Position numbers and translations under genes: made by a program. Source: Metabacillus_B sp050107715 (GTDB lineage Bacteria; Bacillota; Bacilli; Bacillales; Bacillaceae). From it: a stretch of 64,000 nt of DNA. Positions 41,952-50,678 of this stretch are shown here, one piece after another. The notes under the pieces were generated by a model that saw nothing but the letters and a program-made list of their open reading frames with translations, was not told where the DNA came from and did not search any database. Within the stretch, counting starts at the first letter, position 1; every line of letters starts with the position of its first letter. The stretch lies in the NCBI RefSeq assembly GCF_050107715.1, contig NZ_JBNILN010000006.1, positions 1-64,000 of the forward strand, written 5' to 3'.

Positions 41952-42579
41952 AAACGCGCTGTCTCTCTATTTCATCGCAGGAACTCAGGACTGTCCTAAA
42001 GGGATAGAAGAAACCCTTAAGGAAGCAATAGAAGGCGGAGTGACCATCTTTCAATTCAGGGAAAAGGGGAAAGGATCGCTTCAATCCGCCGAAGCGCGTG
42101 AAAAGCTGGCAGTTCGGCTTCAAAGCATTTGCAGAACCGCAGGAATTCCCTTTATTGTCAACGATGATGTGGAGCTCGCTCTCACAATCGGAGCAGACGG
42201 AGTGCATGTCGGACAAAATGATGCAAAGGCAAGTGAGCTCACCACCCTTTTAAAAGGGAAAATTTTAGGTGTTTCCGTTCACAGTGCAGAGGAAGCAGAG
42301 CGGGCGCTTGCAGATGGAGCGGATTATGTGGGAGTAGGTCCCGTTTATCCCACCTCATCAAAAGAAGATGCAAAAGAAGCAAAAGGAACAGCTATAGTGG
42401 AAGAAATCCGGAATGCCGGAATAGATGTGCCGATGGTCGGCATAGGCGGAATAACAGCTGAAAACGCAAGGGCTGTCAGAAGAGCTGGTGCTGACGGGGT
42501 ATCTGTCATATCAAGTATCAGCAAGGCTGAAAGTCCCTTGCTGGCTGCAAGAGAATTAAAGCGGGCTGTCCTGCTGTAA
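41944..42579 (+). CDS. thiE: Thiamine-phosphate synthase
   Basis: A 211-residue TIM-barrel enzyme that joins HMP-PP and thiazole phosphate to thiamine phosphate. Motifs: GVTIFQFREKGKGS near residue 30 (pyrophosphate binding), FIVNDDVELALTIGADGVHVGQ near 75, and VGVGPVYPTSSKEDA near 130. The frame continues upstream to 41899, but AAGGAAC before ATG 41944 marks the start, overlapping the thiD stop (coupled translation). Last gene of the salvage operon. Confidence 0.96.
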   Translation: MIKNALSLYFIAGTQDCPKGIEETLKEAIEGGVTIFQFREKGKGSLQSAEAREKLAVRLQSICRTAGIPFIVNDDVELALTIGADGVHVGQNDAKASELTTLLKGKILGVSVHSAEEAERALADGADYVGVGPVYPTSSKEDAKEAKGTAIVEEIRNAGIDVPMVGIGGITAENARAVRRAGADGVSVISSISKAESPLLAARELKRAVLL

Positions 42580-42582
42580 AGT

Positions 42583-42619
42583 GCAAAACGCCTAGCTTTT
42601 TTTAGCCAGGCGTTTTGTT
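42583..42619. terminator. Bidirectional terminator after thiE
   Basis: CAAAACGCCTAGCT (42583-42596) pairs with AGCCAGGCGTTTTG (42604-42617), followed by TTTCTC. It also covers the stop codon of the convergent kinase gene. Confidence 0.85.
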
Positions 42620-43266
42620 TCTCTGCTTCTTTTCTTTCTTTTATAGTAGCCGCTGATTTTTAAATATTTTTGGTAGCCTTTGCGAATTCTTTCGAGCATC
42701 CACCGGGGAATCTTCAGCTTTTTATACCTGGTGAGCGGAAGATACAGCCGGAAATAGGCTTTCTTAAAATCTTTCCACCTTGGACAGCTGAATTCCTCCA
42801 GAAAGTCAGAGACGTCAATAACGTAGCCTCTCCCACCCTTCATCATGACATTTTTCCCGTGAATATCGGTTGGATTGAGACCTTTACTGCGTGCGAAGGA
42901 AATGGCAGAATCCACATCCTCAATGACCTGTCTGGGGATGAATTTCCCTTTGCGCAAAGCTTCGTATAGGGTCAGGCCTTCCAATTTTCTTAAAACTAAA
43001 TAACGGTCTCCCGAACTGTACATCTCCGAGTAAAAAGGGTGACTCCCAAGCTGCTGATAAACGCGTCTTTCTTTATCAGCACCTCCCCGGTTGTCTGCAT
43101 ATAGCTTTACTATTTTTCCTGGAAGTTCCTTGTGTTCAAAGACAGCAGCGTAATTTCCCCTTCCGAGTAAGCTCCAGCCTTCAGGAATGTTTTTAACATG
43201 GACCGGGTCAAAAGGATCGATGCTTTTAACCGTCACTTTTGCTGCTAATTCTTCTATTATATTCAT
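42592..43266 (-). CDS. Serine/threonine protein kinase-like protein (YrzF/YbdM type)
   Basis: A 224-residue compact kinase-like protein. It has a glycine loop LLGRGNYAAVF near residue 38, a Lys-containing strand KIVKLYADN, a catalytic-loop equivalent GLNPTDIHGKNVMM near 130, and YVIDVSDF in place of DFG near 147. The C-terminal tail is strongly basic (KRKKRSRETKRLAKK). Similar short kinases in B. subtilis are YrzF and YbdM. TGAGGTGA precedes ATG 43266; the frame extends to 43290. The target is unknown. Confidence 0.78.
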   Translation of the reverse strand: MNIIEELAAKVTVKSIDPFDPVHVKNIPEGWSLLGRGNYAAVFEHKELPGKIVKLYADNRGGADKERRVYQQLGSHPFYSEMYSSGDRYLVLRKLEGLTLYEALRKGKFIPRQVIEDVDSAISFARSKGLNPTDIHGKNVMMKGGRGYVIDVSDFLEEFSCPRWKDFKKAYFRLYLPLTRYKKLKIPRWMLERIRKGYQKYLKISGYYKRKKRSRETKRLAKKS

Positions 43267-43558
43267 CTGATTTATCACCTCAGGGAACAATAGGCCCCTC
43301 GCTCCATTTTCTTAAGCTGCCTTTGTGAAGATTCTGCTTCTTTTAAAGAGATGGCGGCAATATTATATTTTGATAAACCTATCATACTCTTTTCTTCCGG
43401 TCCAGTCATCTACTTAATCGAATGCATTTCTTAACCCTTCCTGTTGAATTAAGAGGAAGGGGGCAGGGAGGTTATTCAGTTCCACTGAAGCCTCTTGGTT
43501 TATAAAATATTGGTATGTTATTCTAGTTATTGGAGTAAGTAAATTCAGCAGAAAGCAT
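43267..43558 (+). other. Intergenic stretch
   Basis: Divergent control region of the kinase-like gene (minus) and the YnfA-like gene (plus). No operator, RNA or repeat is recognised. Confidence 0.35.
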
Positions 43559-43561
43559 GTG

Positions 43562-43891
43562 ATGGTGTTGTCTAAATCTATTATTCTGTTCGTCTTGGCA
43601 GGCTTGGCCGAAATAGGCGGCGCGTATTTAATCTGGCTCTGGATTAAAAATGGCCTGCCGGTTTGGTATGGGGTACTTGGAGGGCTTGTACTAATCGTGT
43701 ATGGAATTCTGCCTGCATTGCAGGATTTCCCTAATTTTGGAAGGGTTTATGCTGCTTATGGCGGTCTGTTTATCGTCTTGGCCCTTTTGTGGGGATGGGG
43801 GATCGATGGAAAGGCACCTGATTTTTATGACGCGTTAGGAGCGGCATTATGTCTGATTGGGGCTGGCGTCATTCTATGGGCGCCGCGTTAA
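43562..43891 (+). CDS. ynfA: YnfA family membrane protein (UPF0060)
   Basis: A 109-residue protein with four helices, a small-multidrug-resistance-like fold. Signature parts: LAGLAEIGGAYLIWLWIKNG (residues 10-30), GRVYAAYGGLFIVLALLWGW near 62 and CLIGAGVILWAPR at the end. The Glu in AEIGG is conserved in the family. A function as efflux pump is proposed for homologues but not proven. GTG 43559 is an alternative start. The ribosome binding site is weak. Confidence 0.88.
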   Translation: MVLSKSIILFVLAGLAEIGGAYLIWLWIKNGLPVWYGVLGGLVLIVYGILPALQDFPNFGRVYAAYGGLFIVLALLWGWGIDGKAPDFYDALGAALCLIGAGVILWAPR

Positions 43892-43976
43892 AAGAAATTT
43901 TCTCTTCTATCAGGGGCAAATGAAGTTTCCAAGCTGATAGAATCTGCATACTCTATCAGCGAAAGGAGGGGACTAC

Positions 43977-44339
43977 ATGAGCTTTTTATGGGGAAATCGA
44001 ACGAATGATGCAATGGGGGCTGCAAACGGCAGCGGTCATCGATACCGCAGCGTCCAAGCCAAATCTGCTAATAGCGGCTGCAGAAACAGCAGAGTGCAGG
44101 GCAGTTCAGATAACGGCGGCTGCAGAAACAGAGTGCAGGGCAGTTCCGATAACGGCACCTGCAGAAAAATCCAAGGTACTGGCGGCCGCCATGCAAGGAG
44201 AAAAGAAAATGTCCAAGGTGCTGCCAATCACTGCAGATCAGGGAATTGTTCAAGGTTTTGTTCAAATGTCTGCAGCACTTTGTTTCCGTTAGGCTTTAGT
44301 CAATGTTACAGAGACTGCAGATCTTGTCAGAATGAATAG
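43977..44339 (+). CDS. Cysteine-rich protein with in-frame tandem repeats, unknown function
   Basis: A 120-residue, basic, Gly/Ser/Asn-rich protein with ten Cys. AAAGGAGGGG stands before the ATG and a perfect terminator follows, so this is a real single-gene unit. Residues about 34-62 are built on a repeat (SGCRNSRVQGSSDNG, GGCRNRVQGSSDNG, GTCRKIQG) encoded by tandem DNA units of 42 and 39 bases (44076-44117, 44118-44156). The tail is a second Cys cluster (HCRSGNCSRFCSNVC and QCYRDCRSC). There is no signal peptide. An overlapping frame (44005-44292) is also open but lacks a ribosome binding site. A spore coat or metal-binding role is conceivable, without direct evidence. Confidence 0.65.
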   Translation: MSFLWGNRTNDAMGAANGSGHRYRSVQAKSANSGCRNSRVQGSSDNGGCRNRVQGSSDNGTCRKIQGTGGRHARRKENVQGAANHCRSGNCSRFCSNVCSTLFPLGFSQCYRDCRSCQNE

Positions 44340-44365
44340 ACTCCAGCAGGTTAAATGCTGATTCT

Positions 44366-44393
44366 CCACAGGGTTCCTGTGGTGTTTTTTTTT
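44366..44393 (+). terminator. Terminator of the Cys-rich gene
   Basis: CCACAGG (44366-44372) pairs with CCTGTGG (44376-44382), followed by TG and nine T. Confidence 0.85.
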
Positions 44394-44550
44394 GATGCAT
44401 AGGGTGGAACCTGTTAGGGTGAGCGGCTATATATAGATGGCAAGCGCCGGAAGGAAAACTATAAAGACAAAACCTGCTTTCTTTCTTTGTATATAAAGGT
44501 GTTAAACCTTATAATTAAAGGCACCATCCCTGTAAAGGAGTTTCATAGAG

Positions 44551-45297
44551 TTGAAAATTAAAATAATTGCTATCCATTTACTCGCAACTGCTGTGCTAAC
44601 CGGCTGTGCGGATATTGAATCAGCCAGAGGCCCTGCACCCGGCAGCGAAAAACAGCAGGTGGCCGATTTTGAAGAAAAAGGCAAAACTATTCCTGCTAAA
44701 GTGATTTCCGTTACAGACGGGGACACGATTAAAGTAGAGCTTGAAAATGGGCTTTCTGAAAAAGTCCGGCTGATCCTTGTGGATACTCCCGAAAGCAGAG
44801 GGAAATATGAAGGAAACCCTCAGCCATTCGGAAAAGAGTCATCAGACTTTACACGAAAGCATCTGGAAGGTAAGGATGTAGAGCTGGAGCCTGGGGTAGA
44901 AGAAAGGGACCGGTATGGCCGGATGCTCGCGTACATTTGGATAGACGGAAAGTTGTTTAATGAACAGCTGCTTGAGAACGGCTTGGCAAGAGTTGCGGTA
45001 TATCCGCCTAACACAAAGTATTTGGACTCCTTCGAAAGAACAGAGGAACAAGCTCAGCAGGATAATAAGAATATCTGGTCTCTTGAAGACTATGCATCGG
45101 AAAATGGATTTGAAGAAAAAAGAGAGGCTGAAATTCCTGATTCAGGCACTCGCGAGGTGTTTGATCCAAACGGAGAAGACCGTGACTGCGGGGATTTCAA
45201 GTCCCATGAAGAGGCTCAGGCGTTTTTTGAGGCCGCAGGACCAGGAGATCCCCATCGGCTTGACCGTGACGGAGATGGTTTCGCTTGTGATAAGTAA
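44551..45297 (+). CDS. Secreted thermonuclease-type nuclease with excalibur domain
   Basis: A 248-residue lipoprotein nuclease. The signal peptide ends at lipobox LTGC (Cys about residue 19). The SNase domain (about 48-170) has VISVTDGDTIKVEL, the catalytic RLILVDTPESRG and ERDRYGRMLAYIW motifs with the key Arg and Glu/Asp residues. The C-terminal about 40 residues are an excalibur calcium-binding motif (EDRDCGDFKSHEEA...DRDGDGFACDK). It resembles B. subtilis YncB/YokF, surface enzymes that degrade external DNA/RNA. The start is TTG, 10 bases after AAAGGAG. Confidence 0.9.
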   Translation: MKIKIIAIHLLATAVLTGCADIESARGPAPGSEKQQVADFEEKGKTIPAKVISVTDGDTIKVELENGLSEKVRLILVDTPESRGKYEGNPQPFGKESSDFTRKHLEGKDVELEPGVEERDRYGRMLAYIWIDGKLFNEQLLENGLARVAVYPPNTKYLDSFERTEEQAQQDNKNIWSLEDYASENGFEEKREAEIPDSGTREVFDPNGEDRDCGDFKSHEEAQAFFEAAGPGDPHRLDRDGDGFACDK

Positions 45298-45369
45298 TGA
45301 AATCATGCTTTTCGTTATAGTGGATAAGCCCATTCATAGATGCGCAGAATGAGGATGAGGTGATTATTT

Positions 45370-46053
45370 ATGAGCGGCTCCTTCCAGGTATTCTCGCTTG
45401 AGCACGTTTTAACACTCTTCATCATACTTATCTTTTCTCTTCTGATTTTTTTTCTGCGCACCAGATTTAATCTTATTCGCTATTCTCTCGGATTTCTTTT
45501 GTTCGGGTCGGAAGCGGCAGAGCACATTTGGAAGTTTGCGGCTGGAGAGTGGTCCGTCTCTGAAGATCTCCCTCTCCATCTGAGTGATTTGGCTGTTTTG
45601 TTATCAATTATCATGCTGTTCACCAGTAGCCGGCTACTGTTCGCATTTCTTTGGTATGCAGGATTGGCCAGCTCGTTTCAAGCGATTGCGACTCCGGATC
45701 TCGGTACGTACTCGTTTCCCCACCTTATCTTCTTCTTGTTTTTCCTTTCGCACGGAGGAGTGATCATAGCATGCCTTATGTTTGTTTTTCAAGGCTATAA
45801 ACCTGGTCTTCAGTCGTTATGGATAACGGCAGCGGTCATCACTCTTTATGGTGCTGCTGTTTACGGCTTAAATCAGCTGCTGGGCTCGAATTACTTATAC
45901 CTCATGAAAAAACCAGAAGGGAATTCCCTTCTGGAATTTTTAGGGGCATGGCCTTGGTATCTTTATAATATGGAGGCGGTCATGCTTGTAAGTTTTTTTC
46001 TGCTGTATCTTCCTTTTTCAAAGCGCAGCCGCCCATCAGTCGATTTTAGGTAG
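45370..46053 (+). CDS. ywaF: YwaF family (TIGR02206) membrane protein
   Basis: A 227-residue integral membrane protein with about seven hydrophobic segments. Family features are the early LEHVLTL, the DLPLHLSDLAVLLS motif near residue 65 and SFPHLIFFLFFLSHGGVI near 117 with conserved His. Function is unknown in Bacillus; the fold is shared with TMEM164-like proteins. GAGGTG precedes the ATG. Its 3' end overlaps that of the convergent yhfW gene by 18 bases. Confidence 0.85.
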   Translation: MSGSFQVFSLEHVLTLFIILIFSLLIFFLRTRFNLIRYSLGFLLFGSEAAEHIWKFAAGEWSVSEDLPLHLSDLAVLLSIIMLFTSSRLLFAFLWYAGLASSFQAIATPDLGTYSFPHLIFFLFFLSHGGVIIACLMFVFQGYKPGLQSLWITAAVITLYGAAVYGLNQLLGSNYLYLMKKPEGNSLLEFLGAWPWYLYNMEAVMLVSFFLLYLPFSKRSRPSVDFR

Positions 46054-47571
46054 CGGCTTGACAGCAGGACCCTCCAGAATCTCTCCATCCGTATTGAATC
46101 TGGAGCCGTGGCAAGGGCAGTCCCATGACCTGTCTCCATTGTTCCATTCCAGGTCGCAGCCCATATGGGTGCAAACAGGCTTTACGAGGGTCACGTTTCC
46201 TGCAGTGTCCCTGTAAGCACCGGCCTTCTGCCCGTTTACTTTTAGCTTCGCTCCCTCATCCTTTTGCAGTTCATCCACATCCTTGTTTGAGTGATTGAAC
46301 TTTCCTTTTACGAATGCTTTGGCAGTGTCTGTGTTTTGTTTAATAAATTGTGACGCTGAGGCTGACTTGGAAGCTGAACGAAATGGAGAATACAAGTCTG
46401 CGAAAGGGTTATCCTTTCCAAGAATGGAATCTGCAGCAATCTGAGCAGATACTGTTCCATTTGTCATTCCCCAAAGACCGTAGCCGGTGGTCATCAGTAT
46501 ATTGGGCTGCTGCTTTGTTATGGGTCCCGCGTAGGGGACTCCATCCAGTGTTTTTAAATCCTGGGTTGACCATCGGTAGCGGATGTCACTTGCGTCTAAA
46601 TATTTCAGGCCGTATTCAGCGAGTGCTTCATAGCATTGGTAAGTATCTTCAGTCTGGCCGGTTTTATGTCCTTCGCCGCCGATCAGGACAAGCTTTTCTC
46701 CATTATCTTCTGCAGTTCTCAATGAGCGCACTGGGTCATCTGCACTGATATACATGCCTTCAGAAAATGGAGACGCTGTTCTGGCTGCAAGAATATAGGA
46801 TCTTTCAGGTTCCAATTTCGCAAATTGCAGTCCGGAAAAATCTGCAAACGGATAATGGGAAGAAATGATGACATGCCTCGCGCTTACCTTATGTCCTTCA
46901 GATGTAACAATTGCCGGCATTTCTGATTTTACAAGCTCTGCAGCACGGGTATGCTCATAAACAAATCCCCCGGAGCTAACGAATTCCTTCAGCAGACCTG
47001 ACAAATAAGCAACCGGATGAAATTGGGCCTGATTTTTAAGGCGGATAGCAGATGTTACAGAGAAAGGAAGGGGAGTGCTGTCAGTCAATTCGGCTGGTAT
47101 TCCAAGCGTTTCATATGCTTTGTATTCAGAATGGATCTTTTCTGCCCCGCTGTCCGTTGAGGCATACAAATAGGCATTTTGAGTACGAAGCTGGCAGGAT
47201 ATTGACAGCAGATCTGCTGTCTCCCGAATAAATCCAAGGGCTTCTTCGTTTGCCATGTAATACTGCTTTGCCCGTTCATCTCCATGATTGTGAATAAGTG
47301 AATCGTAGATCAGTCCGTGCTGGGAAGTGATTTTGGCTGTCGTATGGCCGGTTGCACCGCTAAGAATACTTTTTGCTTCAATTAAGGCGGTCTGAACTCC
47401 TGATTTTTGCAGGAGATAGGCAGCTGTAATTCCTGTAATTCCACCTCCCACAACCACCGCATCAACTTTTAAGGATTCTGCAAGCGGAGGGAACGATAAT
47501 TCCTGTTCAACGGGTCTCCATAAAGAAGAGGAAAAAAGTGGCAAGTTCGTTTCGGCAAACTGACTTTTCAA
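46036..47571 (-). CDS. yhfW: FAD-dependent oxidoreductase with C-terminal Rieske domain (YhfW)
   Basis: A 511-residue two-domain protein. The N-terminal amine-oxidase/DAO-type flavoprotein domain (about 1-400) begins its Rossmann fold at VDAVVVGGGITGITAAYLL and has TGYGLWGMTNGTVSAQIAA near 365. The C-terminal Rieske domain has both cluster motifs, CTHMGC (near 455) and CPCHGS (near 475), binding a 2Fe-2S centre. The length is near the 509 of B. subtilis YhfW. The substrate is unknown. The frame opens to 47589; GCAGGAGG before TTG 47571 (KSQFAETNLPLF) is the preferred start. Convergent 18-base overlap with ywaF. Confidence 0.9.
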   Translation of the reverse strand: MKSQFAETNLPLFSSSLWRPVEQELSFPPLAESLKVDAVVVGGGITGITAAYLLQKSGVQTALIEAKSILSGATGHTTAKITSQHGLIYDSLIHNHGDERAKQYYMANEEALGFIRETADLLSISCQLRTQNAYLYASTDSGAEKIHSEYKAYETLGIPAELTDSTPLPFSVTSAIRLKNQAQFHPVAYLSGLLKEFVSSGGFVYEHTRAAELVKSEMPAIVTSEGHKVSARHVIISSHYPFADFSGLQFAKLEPERSYILAARTASPFSEGMYISADDPVRSLRTAEDNGEKLVLIGGEGHKTGQTEDTYQCYEALAEYGLKYLDASDIRYRWSTQDLKTLDGVPYAGPITKQQPNILMTTGYGLWGMTNGTVSAQIAADSILGKDNPFADLYSPFRSASKSASASQFIKQNTDTAKAFVKGKFNHSNKDVDELQKDEGAKLKVNGQKAGAYRDTAGNVTLVKPVCTHMGCDLEWNNGDRSWDCPCHGSRFNTDGEILEGPAVKPLPKID

Positions 47572-47728
47572 TCCATTAACCTCCTGCAAATAAAGATAGT
47601 TATCTATACCCTCTCCATAGGTTTTAAATCGGCTGAGGAAGAGTGAGTAGTTTAAGGAAAGGGAAAAGTTTAAGACATGTTCTCAATCATTGGAGGATAT
47701 GTATGAAGTATAGGAAAGGATGGATCAG

Positions 47729-48484
47729 ATGAAAAGCTTTAAGGTTCTTGCAATAGTCAATGTGCTGGCCTATATAGTTATGGTAGGGGTAAATTTTTTG
47801 GCAAATGCTCTCCCTATAAACGGACAGACAACGGGTGAAGTATCAGCGGGAATCCCTGTGCTGTTTGAACCGGCGGGCTATGCATTCGCCATTTGGAGCG
47901 TTATTTATATACTCCTCGCGATATGGGTTGTGCGCGCGTTTTTTGCCCCGGTTGCAGAGAAAAACGTTTACAGGGAAATTGGCTTTTACTTTGCTGGGAA
48001 TGCTCTGCTTAATGCTCTATGGATTGTGCTCTTTCATTATGAATTATTTAATCTGACTATTTTTGCAATGGCAGGGATTCTGGGAACGCTGATTACTATT
48101 TATTCCTTAATTGAAAAATCCGGTCAAACCACTTTTTTCCTCAATGTTCCGATTTCTGTCTATATGGGCTGGATTTCCGTAGCGTCGATTGTGAATGTAT
48201 TTATTGTATTTGAAGCCAACGATATCAGTTCATTTCTTGGACTTGGAGAGCTTGCCTGGACGATCATCATGCTGGCGGTCTCAGCTTTACTCGGTGCATA
48301 TATGATTATGGGTAAAAATGATCTTGCATACGGACTGGTCTTTATATGGGCTCTTGTCGCTATAGCGGTTAACCAGATGTCTGCCGCACCGGCAGTAGCG
48401 AGAACGGCCGCAGCTGCAGCCATTTTGCTTGGGATTTTATCCGTATATAAAGTCAGCGTTTTGCTCATGAAAAAGAAGCTTTAA
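47729..48484 (+). CDS. Tryptophan-rich sensory protein (TspO-like) membrane protein
   Basis: A 251-residue membrane protein with about eight hydrophobic segments. Typical motifs are FEPAGYAFAIWSVIYILL near residue 50 and FYFAGNALLNALWIVLFHY near 90, as in the larger TspO/MBR-like proteins of Bacillus. ATG 47720 is in frame, but AGGAAAGG is better spaced for ATG 47729. Function in this family (tetrapyrrole or lipid handling) is not established. Confidence 0.75.
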   Translation: MKSFKVLAIVNVLAYIVMVGVNFLANALPINGQTTGEVSAGIPVLFEPAGYAFAIWSVIYILLAIWVVRAFFAPVAEKNVYREIGFYFAGNALLNALWIVLFHYELFNLTIFAMAGILGTLITIYSLIEKSGQTTFFLNVPISVYMGWISVASIVNVFIVFEANDISSFLGLGELAWTIIMLAVSALLGAYMIMGKNDLAYGLVFIWALVAIAVNQMSAAPAVARTAAAAAILLGILSVYKVSVLLMKKKL

Positions 48485-48636
48485 CCTGCCCGCAAAAAAG
48501 ACCCTGTTTTTCCGTCACTAATGGAAGTAAGGCTGCATCCATTCTTTTGTCTTTATTGAAAAGAGGGAGCACGTTTAAAACAATCCAGGTTTATAGAAGG
48601 TCAATTCCCGCTGATTTCCGTTCCAGACAGCTCTTG

Positions 48637-48975
48637 ATATTTGCTACGCACCTAGATTTTATTGTCCGTACTCTGATTTTATGGTCCGTACTTTTCATAT
48701 AAAGACTTTTCGGCATAATTCGAGCATGTTCGCGCTGTTCTAAGGGCAGAAATTCCACCCGGTTTTGTCCCGCATATTGGTATTTGCTACGCACCTAAAT
48801 TTTATTGTCCGTATTCTGGTTTTATTGTCCGTACTCTGGTTTTATTGTCCGTACTTGCAGTTTTATTGTCCGTATTCTGATTTTATTGTCCGTACTTTTC
48901 ATATAAAGACTTTTCGGCATAATTCGAGCATGTTCGCGCTGTTCTAAGGGCAGAAATTCCACCCGGTTTTGTCCC
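48637..48975. repeat. Duplicated repeat module with TTTTATTGTCCGTA tandem units
   Basis: Two copies of a module (48637-48771 and 48779-48975) each start TATTTGCTACGCACCTA, carry tandem units of about 19 bases containing TTTTATTGTCCGTA (two units in the first copy, five in the second), and end in an identical 88-base block (48684-48771 and 48888-48975). The short minus frames across it are probably not genes. No terminal inverted repeats or transposase were seen. Confidence 0.85.
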
Positions 48976-48983
48976 CATCGGCC

Positions 48984-49080
48984 GGTTTCTCGCATCGCAG
49001 CTGCGGGGTCTTCTCATTTGTCCCGCAGGATATAGCTCGGAGTATGTCGCTTTCCGCTCAAAGCAGCCTGATAAAAACAA
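48984..49080. repeat. Dispersed GC-rich intergenic repeat, partial copy
   Basis: It contains CTGCGGGGTCTTCTCA...TGTCCCGCAGG...AGCTCGGAGTATGTCGCTTTCCGCTC, matching in order the central and right part of the copy at 51417-51545. See also 52440-52500 and 58417-58545. Confidence 0.65.
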
Positions 49081-49095
49081 AACGATTTTCATAAT

Positions 49096-49130
49096 GAAAC
49101 CCCCGTTTCAGTGTGAACAACGGGGGTTTC
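49096..49130 (-). terminator. Terminator of aldA
   Basis: A perfect 12-bp stem, GAAACCCCCGTT (49096-49107) with AACGGGGGTTTC (49119-49130). On the minus strand the tail is TTTCATTATG. Confidence 0.8.
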
Positions 49131-49160
49131 TCAGCTGGACGTTTAGACAGCCCATGCTGC

Positions 49161-50612
49161 TTATTTTAAATCGGTCTTATATTGCATGTAGACAACCTGC
49201 GTCACAAGGAAATCCTCGAGCCCGTGCTTGCCATCTGCACCGCCAAGGCCGGATTGTCTCATGCCGGCATGATAGCCTTGAACGGCTTCAAAGTTTTCCC
49301 TGTTGACAAAAGTTTCGCCAAAGCGGAGGTTATTGGATACGTACATCGCTTCGTTATAGTCATCGGTATAGACAGATGAAGATAACCCGTATATGGAATC
49401 ATTTGCCATCCGAATCGCTTCATCCAGGTCCGTATAGGTAGTAACCGGAAGAACAGGTCCAAAGATTTCGTCTTTCATGATATCCATGTCATCCGTCACA
49501 TTGGCAAGAACAGTTGGTTCAAGGAAGAAGCCGCCGTTCAATCCTTCAGGACGCTTGCCGCCAGCCATGACCTTTGCTCCTTCATCAATTGCCTGCTGCA
49601 AAGCATCTTCCACCGTTTTCAAGCGGTCGGCGCTGACTAACGGCCCCATTTCTGCATCTCGGTCGTTAACGGCGTCTCCGACTTTCACCTTTTTGAATGC
49701 AGCTGCAAGTTTATCAATAAATTCGTCGGCAACGGATTCATGCACATAAACTCTTTCTGCATTCGTACATGCTTGTCCGGCATTGGTAATCCGGGAAGTT
49801 TTAATGTTTTCTACCGCTAAATCCAGATCAGCATGCTTCGTTACGATGGCCGGAGCTTTACCGCCAAGTTCAAGATTGACTTTCGTGATGTTTTGGGCAA
49901 CTGCTTCCATAACCTTTGTTCCGGCTCCGATGCTCCCTGTCATCGTAATCATCGCTACTTTCGGACTGCTGGCCAGAGCGTTTCCGATCGTGGAGCCTGT
50001 ACCGGTAATCATATTGTAAACACCTTTAGGAAGGTCCAGGTTCGAGATGATTTTGGTTAATTCAGCTGCGGTGTTTGGAGTCTGCTGACTCGGCTTTAAT
50101 ACGATAGAGCATCCTGCGATCAAAGCGGTAGCTACTTTTCTTGCAAAGATAAAGACCGGAAAGTTCCATGGAACGATGCCGCCGATAACTCCGATCGGGC
50201 GTTTATGAAGAAAGATATTCTCATTTGGACGGTCACTTTGTATGACTTCTCCCTCGATTCTTCTTGCCCATTCAGACATGTATCGAAAATAATCAACAGC
50301 AAGGTCTACTTCCGCAGAGGACTGTTCATACGGCTTACCTTGCTCTTCAGATAGCAGGGTAATCATTTTTTCCCGATTCTTCTCAATTTCGTCACCAATT
50401 TGACGGACAATTTTCCCCCGTTTATTAGAAGGGACTTTCTCCCACTCTATTTGTGCCTTATAAGCCGCGTCAATCGCCTTTTCTGCATCTTCTTCTGTGC
50501 TGTCCGGAATACGGGATATCACTTCCCCGTTTGAAGGATTAACAATATCAATCCACTCGCTGGAAGAAGAATCAACATATTCACCGTTAATATAAAGCTT
50601 ATGCTCTTGCAT
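49161..50612 (-). CDS. aldA: Aldehyde dehydrogenase, lactaldehyde/glycolaldehyde type
   Basis: A 483-residue NAD-dependent aldehyde dehydrogenase that closely follows E. coli AldA in length and sequence. Shared stretches include WIDIVNPSNGEVISRIPD, YMSEWARRIEGEVIQSDRP and FGETFVNRENFEA. Catalytic residues: Glu in NLELGGKAPAI (near 250) and Cys in NAGQACTNAERV (near 284), with cofactor motif VPWNFPVF near 150. It oxidises lactaldehyde, glycolaldehyde or related short aldehydes from sugar breakdown. GAGGAGG precedes the ATG. Single gene; a palindrome at 50679-50694 may be its operator. The substrate is inferred from similarity. Confidence 0.88.
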   Translation of the reverse strand: MQEHKLYINGEYVDSSSSEWIDIVNPSNGEVISRIPDSTEEDAEKAIDAAYKAQIEWEKVPSNKRGKIVRQIGDEIEKNREKMITLLSEEQGKPYEQSSAEVDLAVDYFRYMSEWARRIEGEVIQSDRPNENIFLHKRPIGVIGGIVPWNFPVFIFARKVATALIAGCSIVLKPSQQTPNTAAELTKIISNLDLPKGVYNMITGTGSTIGNALASSPKVAMITMTGSIGAGTKVMEAVAQNITKVNLELGGKAPAIVTKHADLDLAVENIKTSRITNAGQACTNAERVYVHESVADEFIDKLAAAFKKVKVGDAVNDRDAEMGPLVSADRLKTVEDALQQAIDEGAKVMAGGKRPEGLNGGFFLEPTVLANVTDDMDIMKDEIFGPVLPVTTYTDLDEAIRMANDSIYGLSSSVYTDDYNEAMYVSNNLRFGETFVNRENFEAVQGYHAGMRQSGLGGADGKHGLEDFLVTQVVYMQYKTDLK

Positions 50613-50678
50613 GTTTGAATGCCTCCTCTTTCAATCTGTGTCTACTAAGGTGTTCCACGTTAATTTGCATCTGAAACA

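Noticed and set aside
44005..44292. Overlapping 95-codon frame inside the Cys-rich gene
   Set aside because: Kept open by repeat units that are multiples of three, but has no ribosome binding site; the frame starting at 43977 has an excellent one.
48637..48975. CRISPR array
   Set aside because: Units of about 19 bases follow each other without unique spacers of constant length, and no cas genes are near.
48591..49092. Two minus frames of 67 and 69 codons in the repeat region
   Set aside because: They are produced by the duplicated repeat module itself and share the same peptide by repetition; no start signals.
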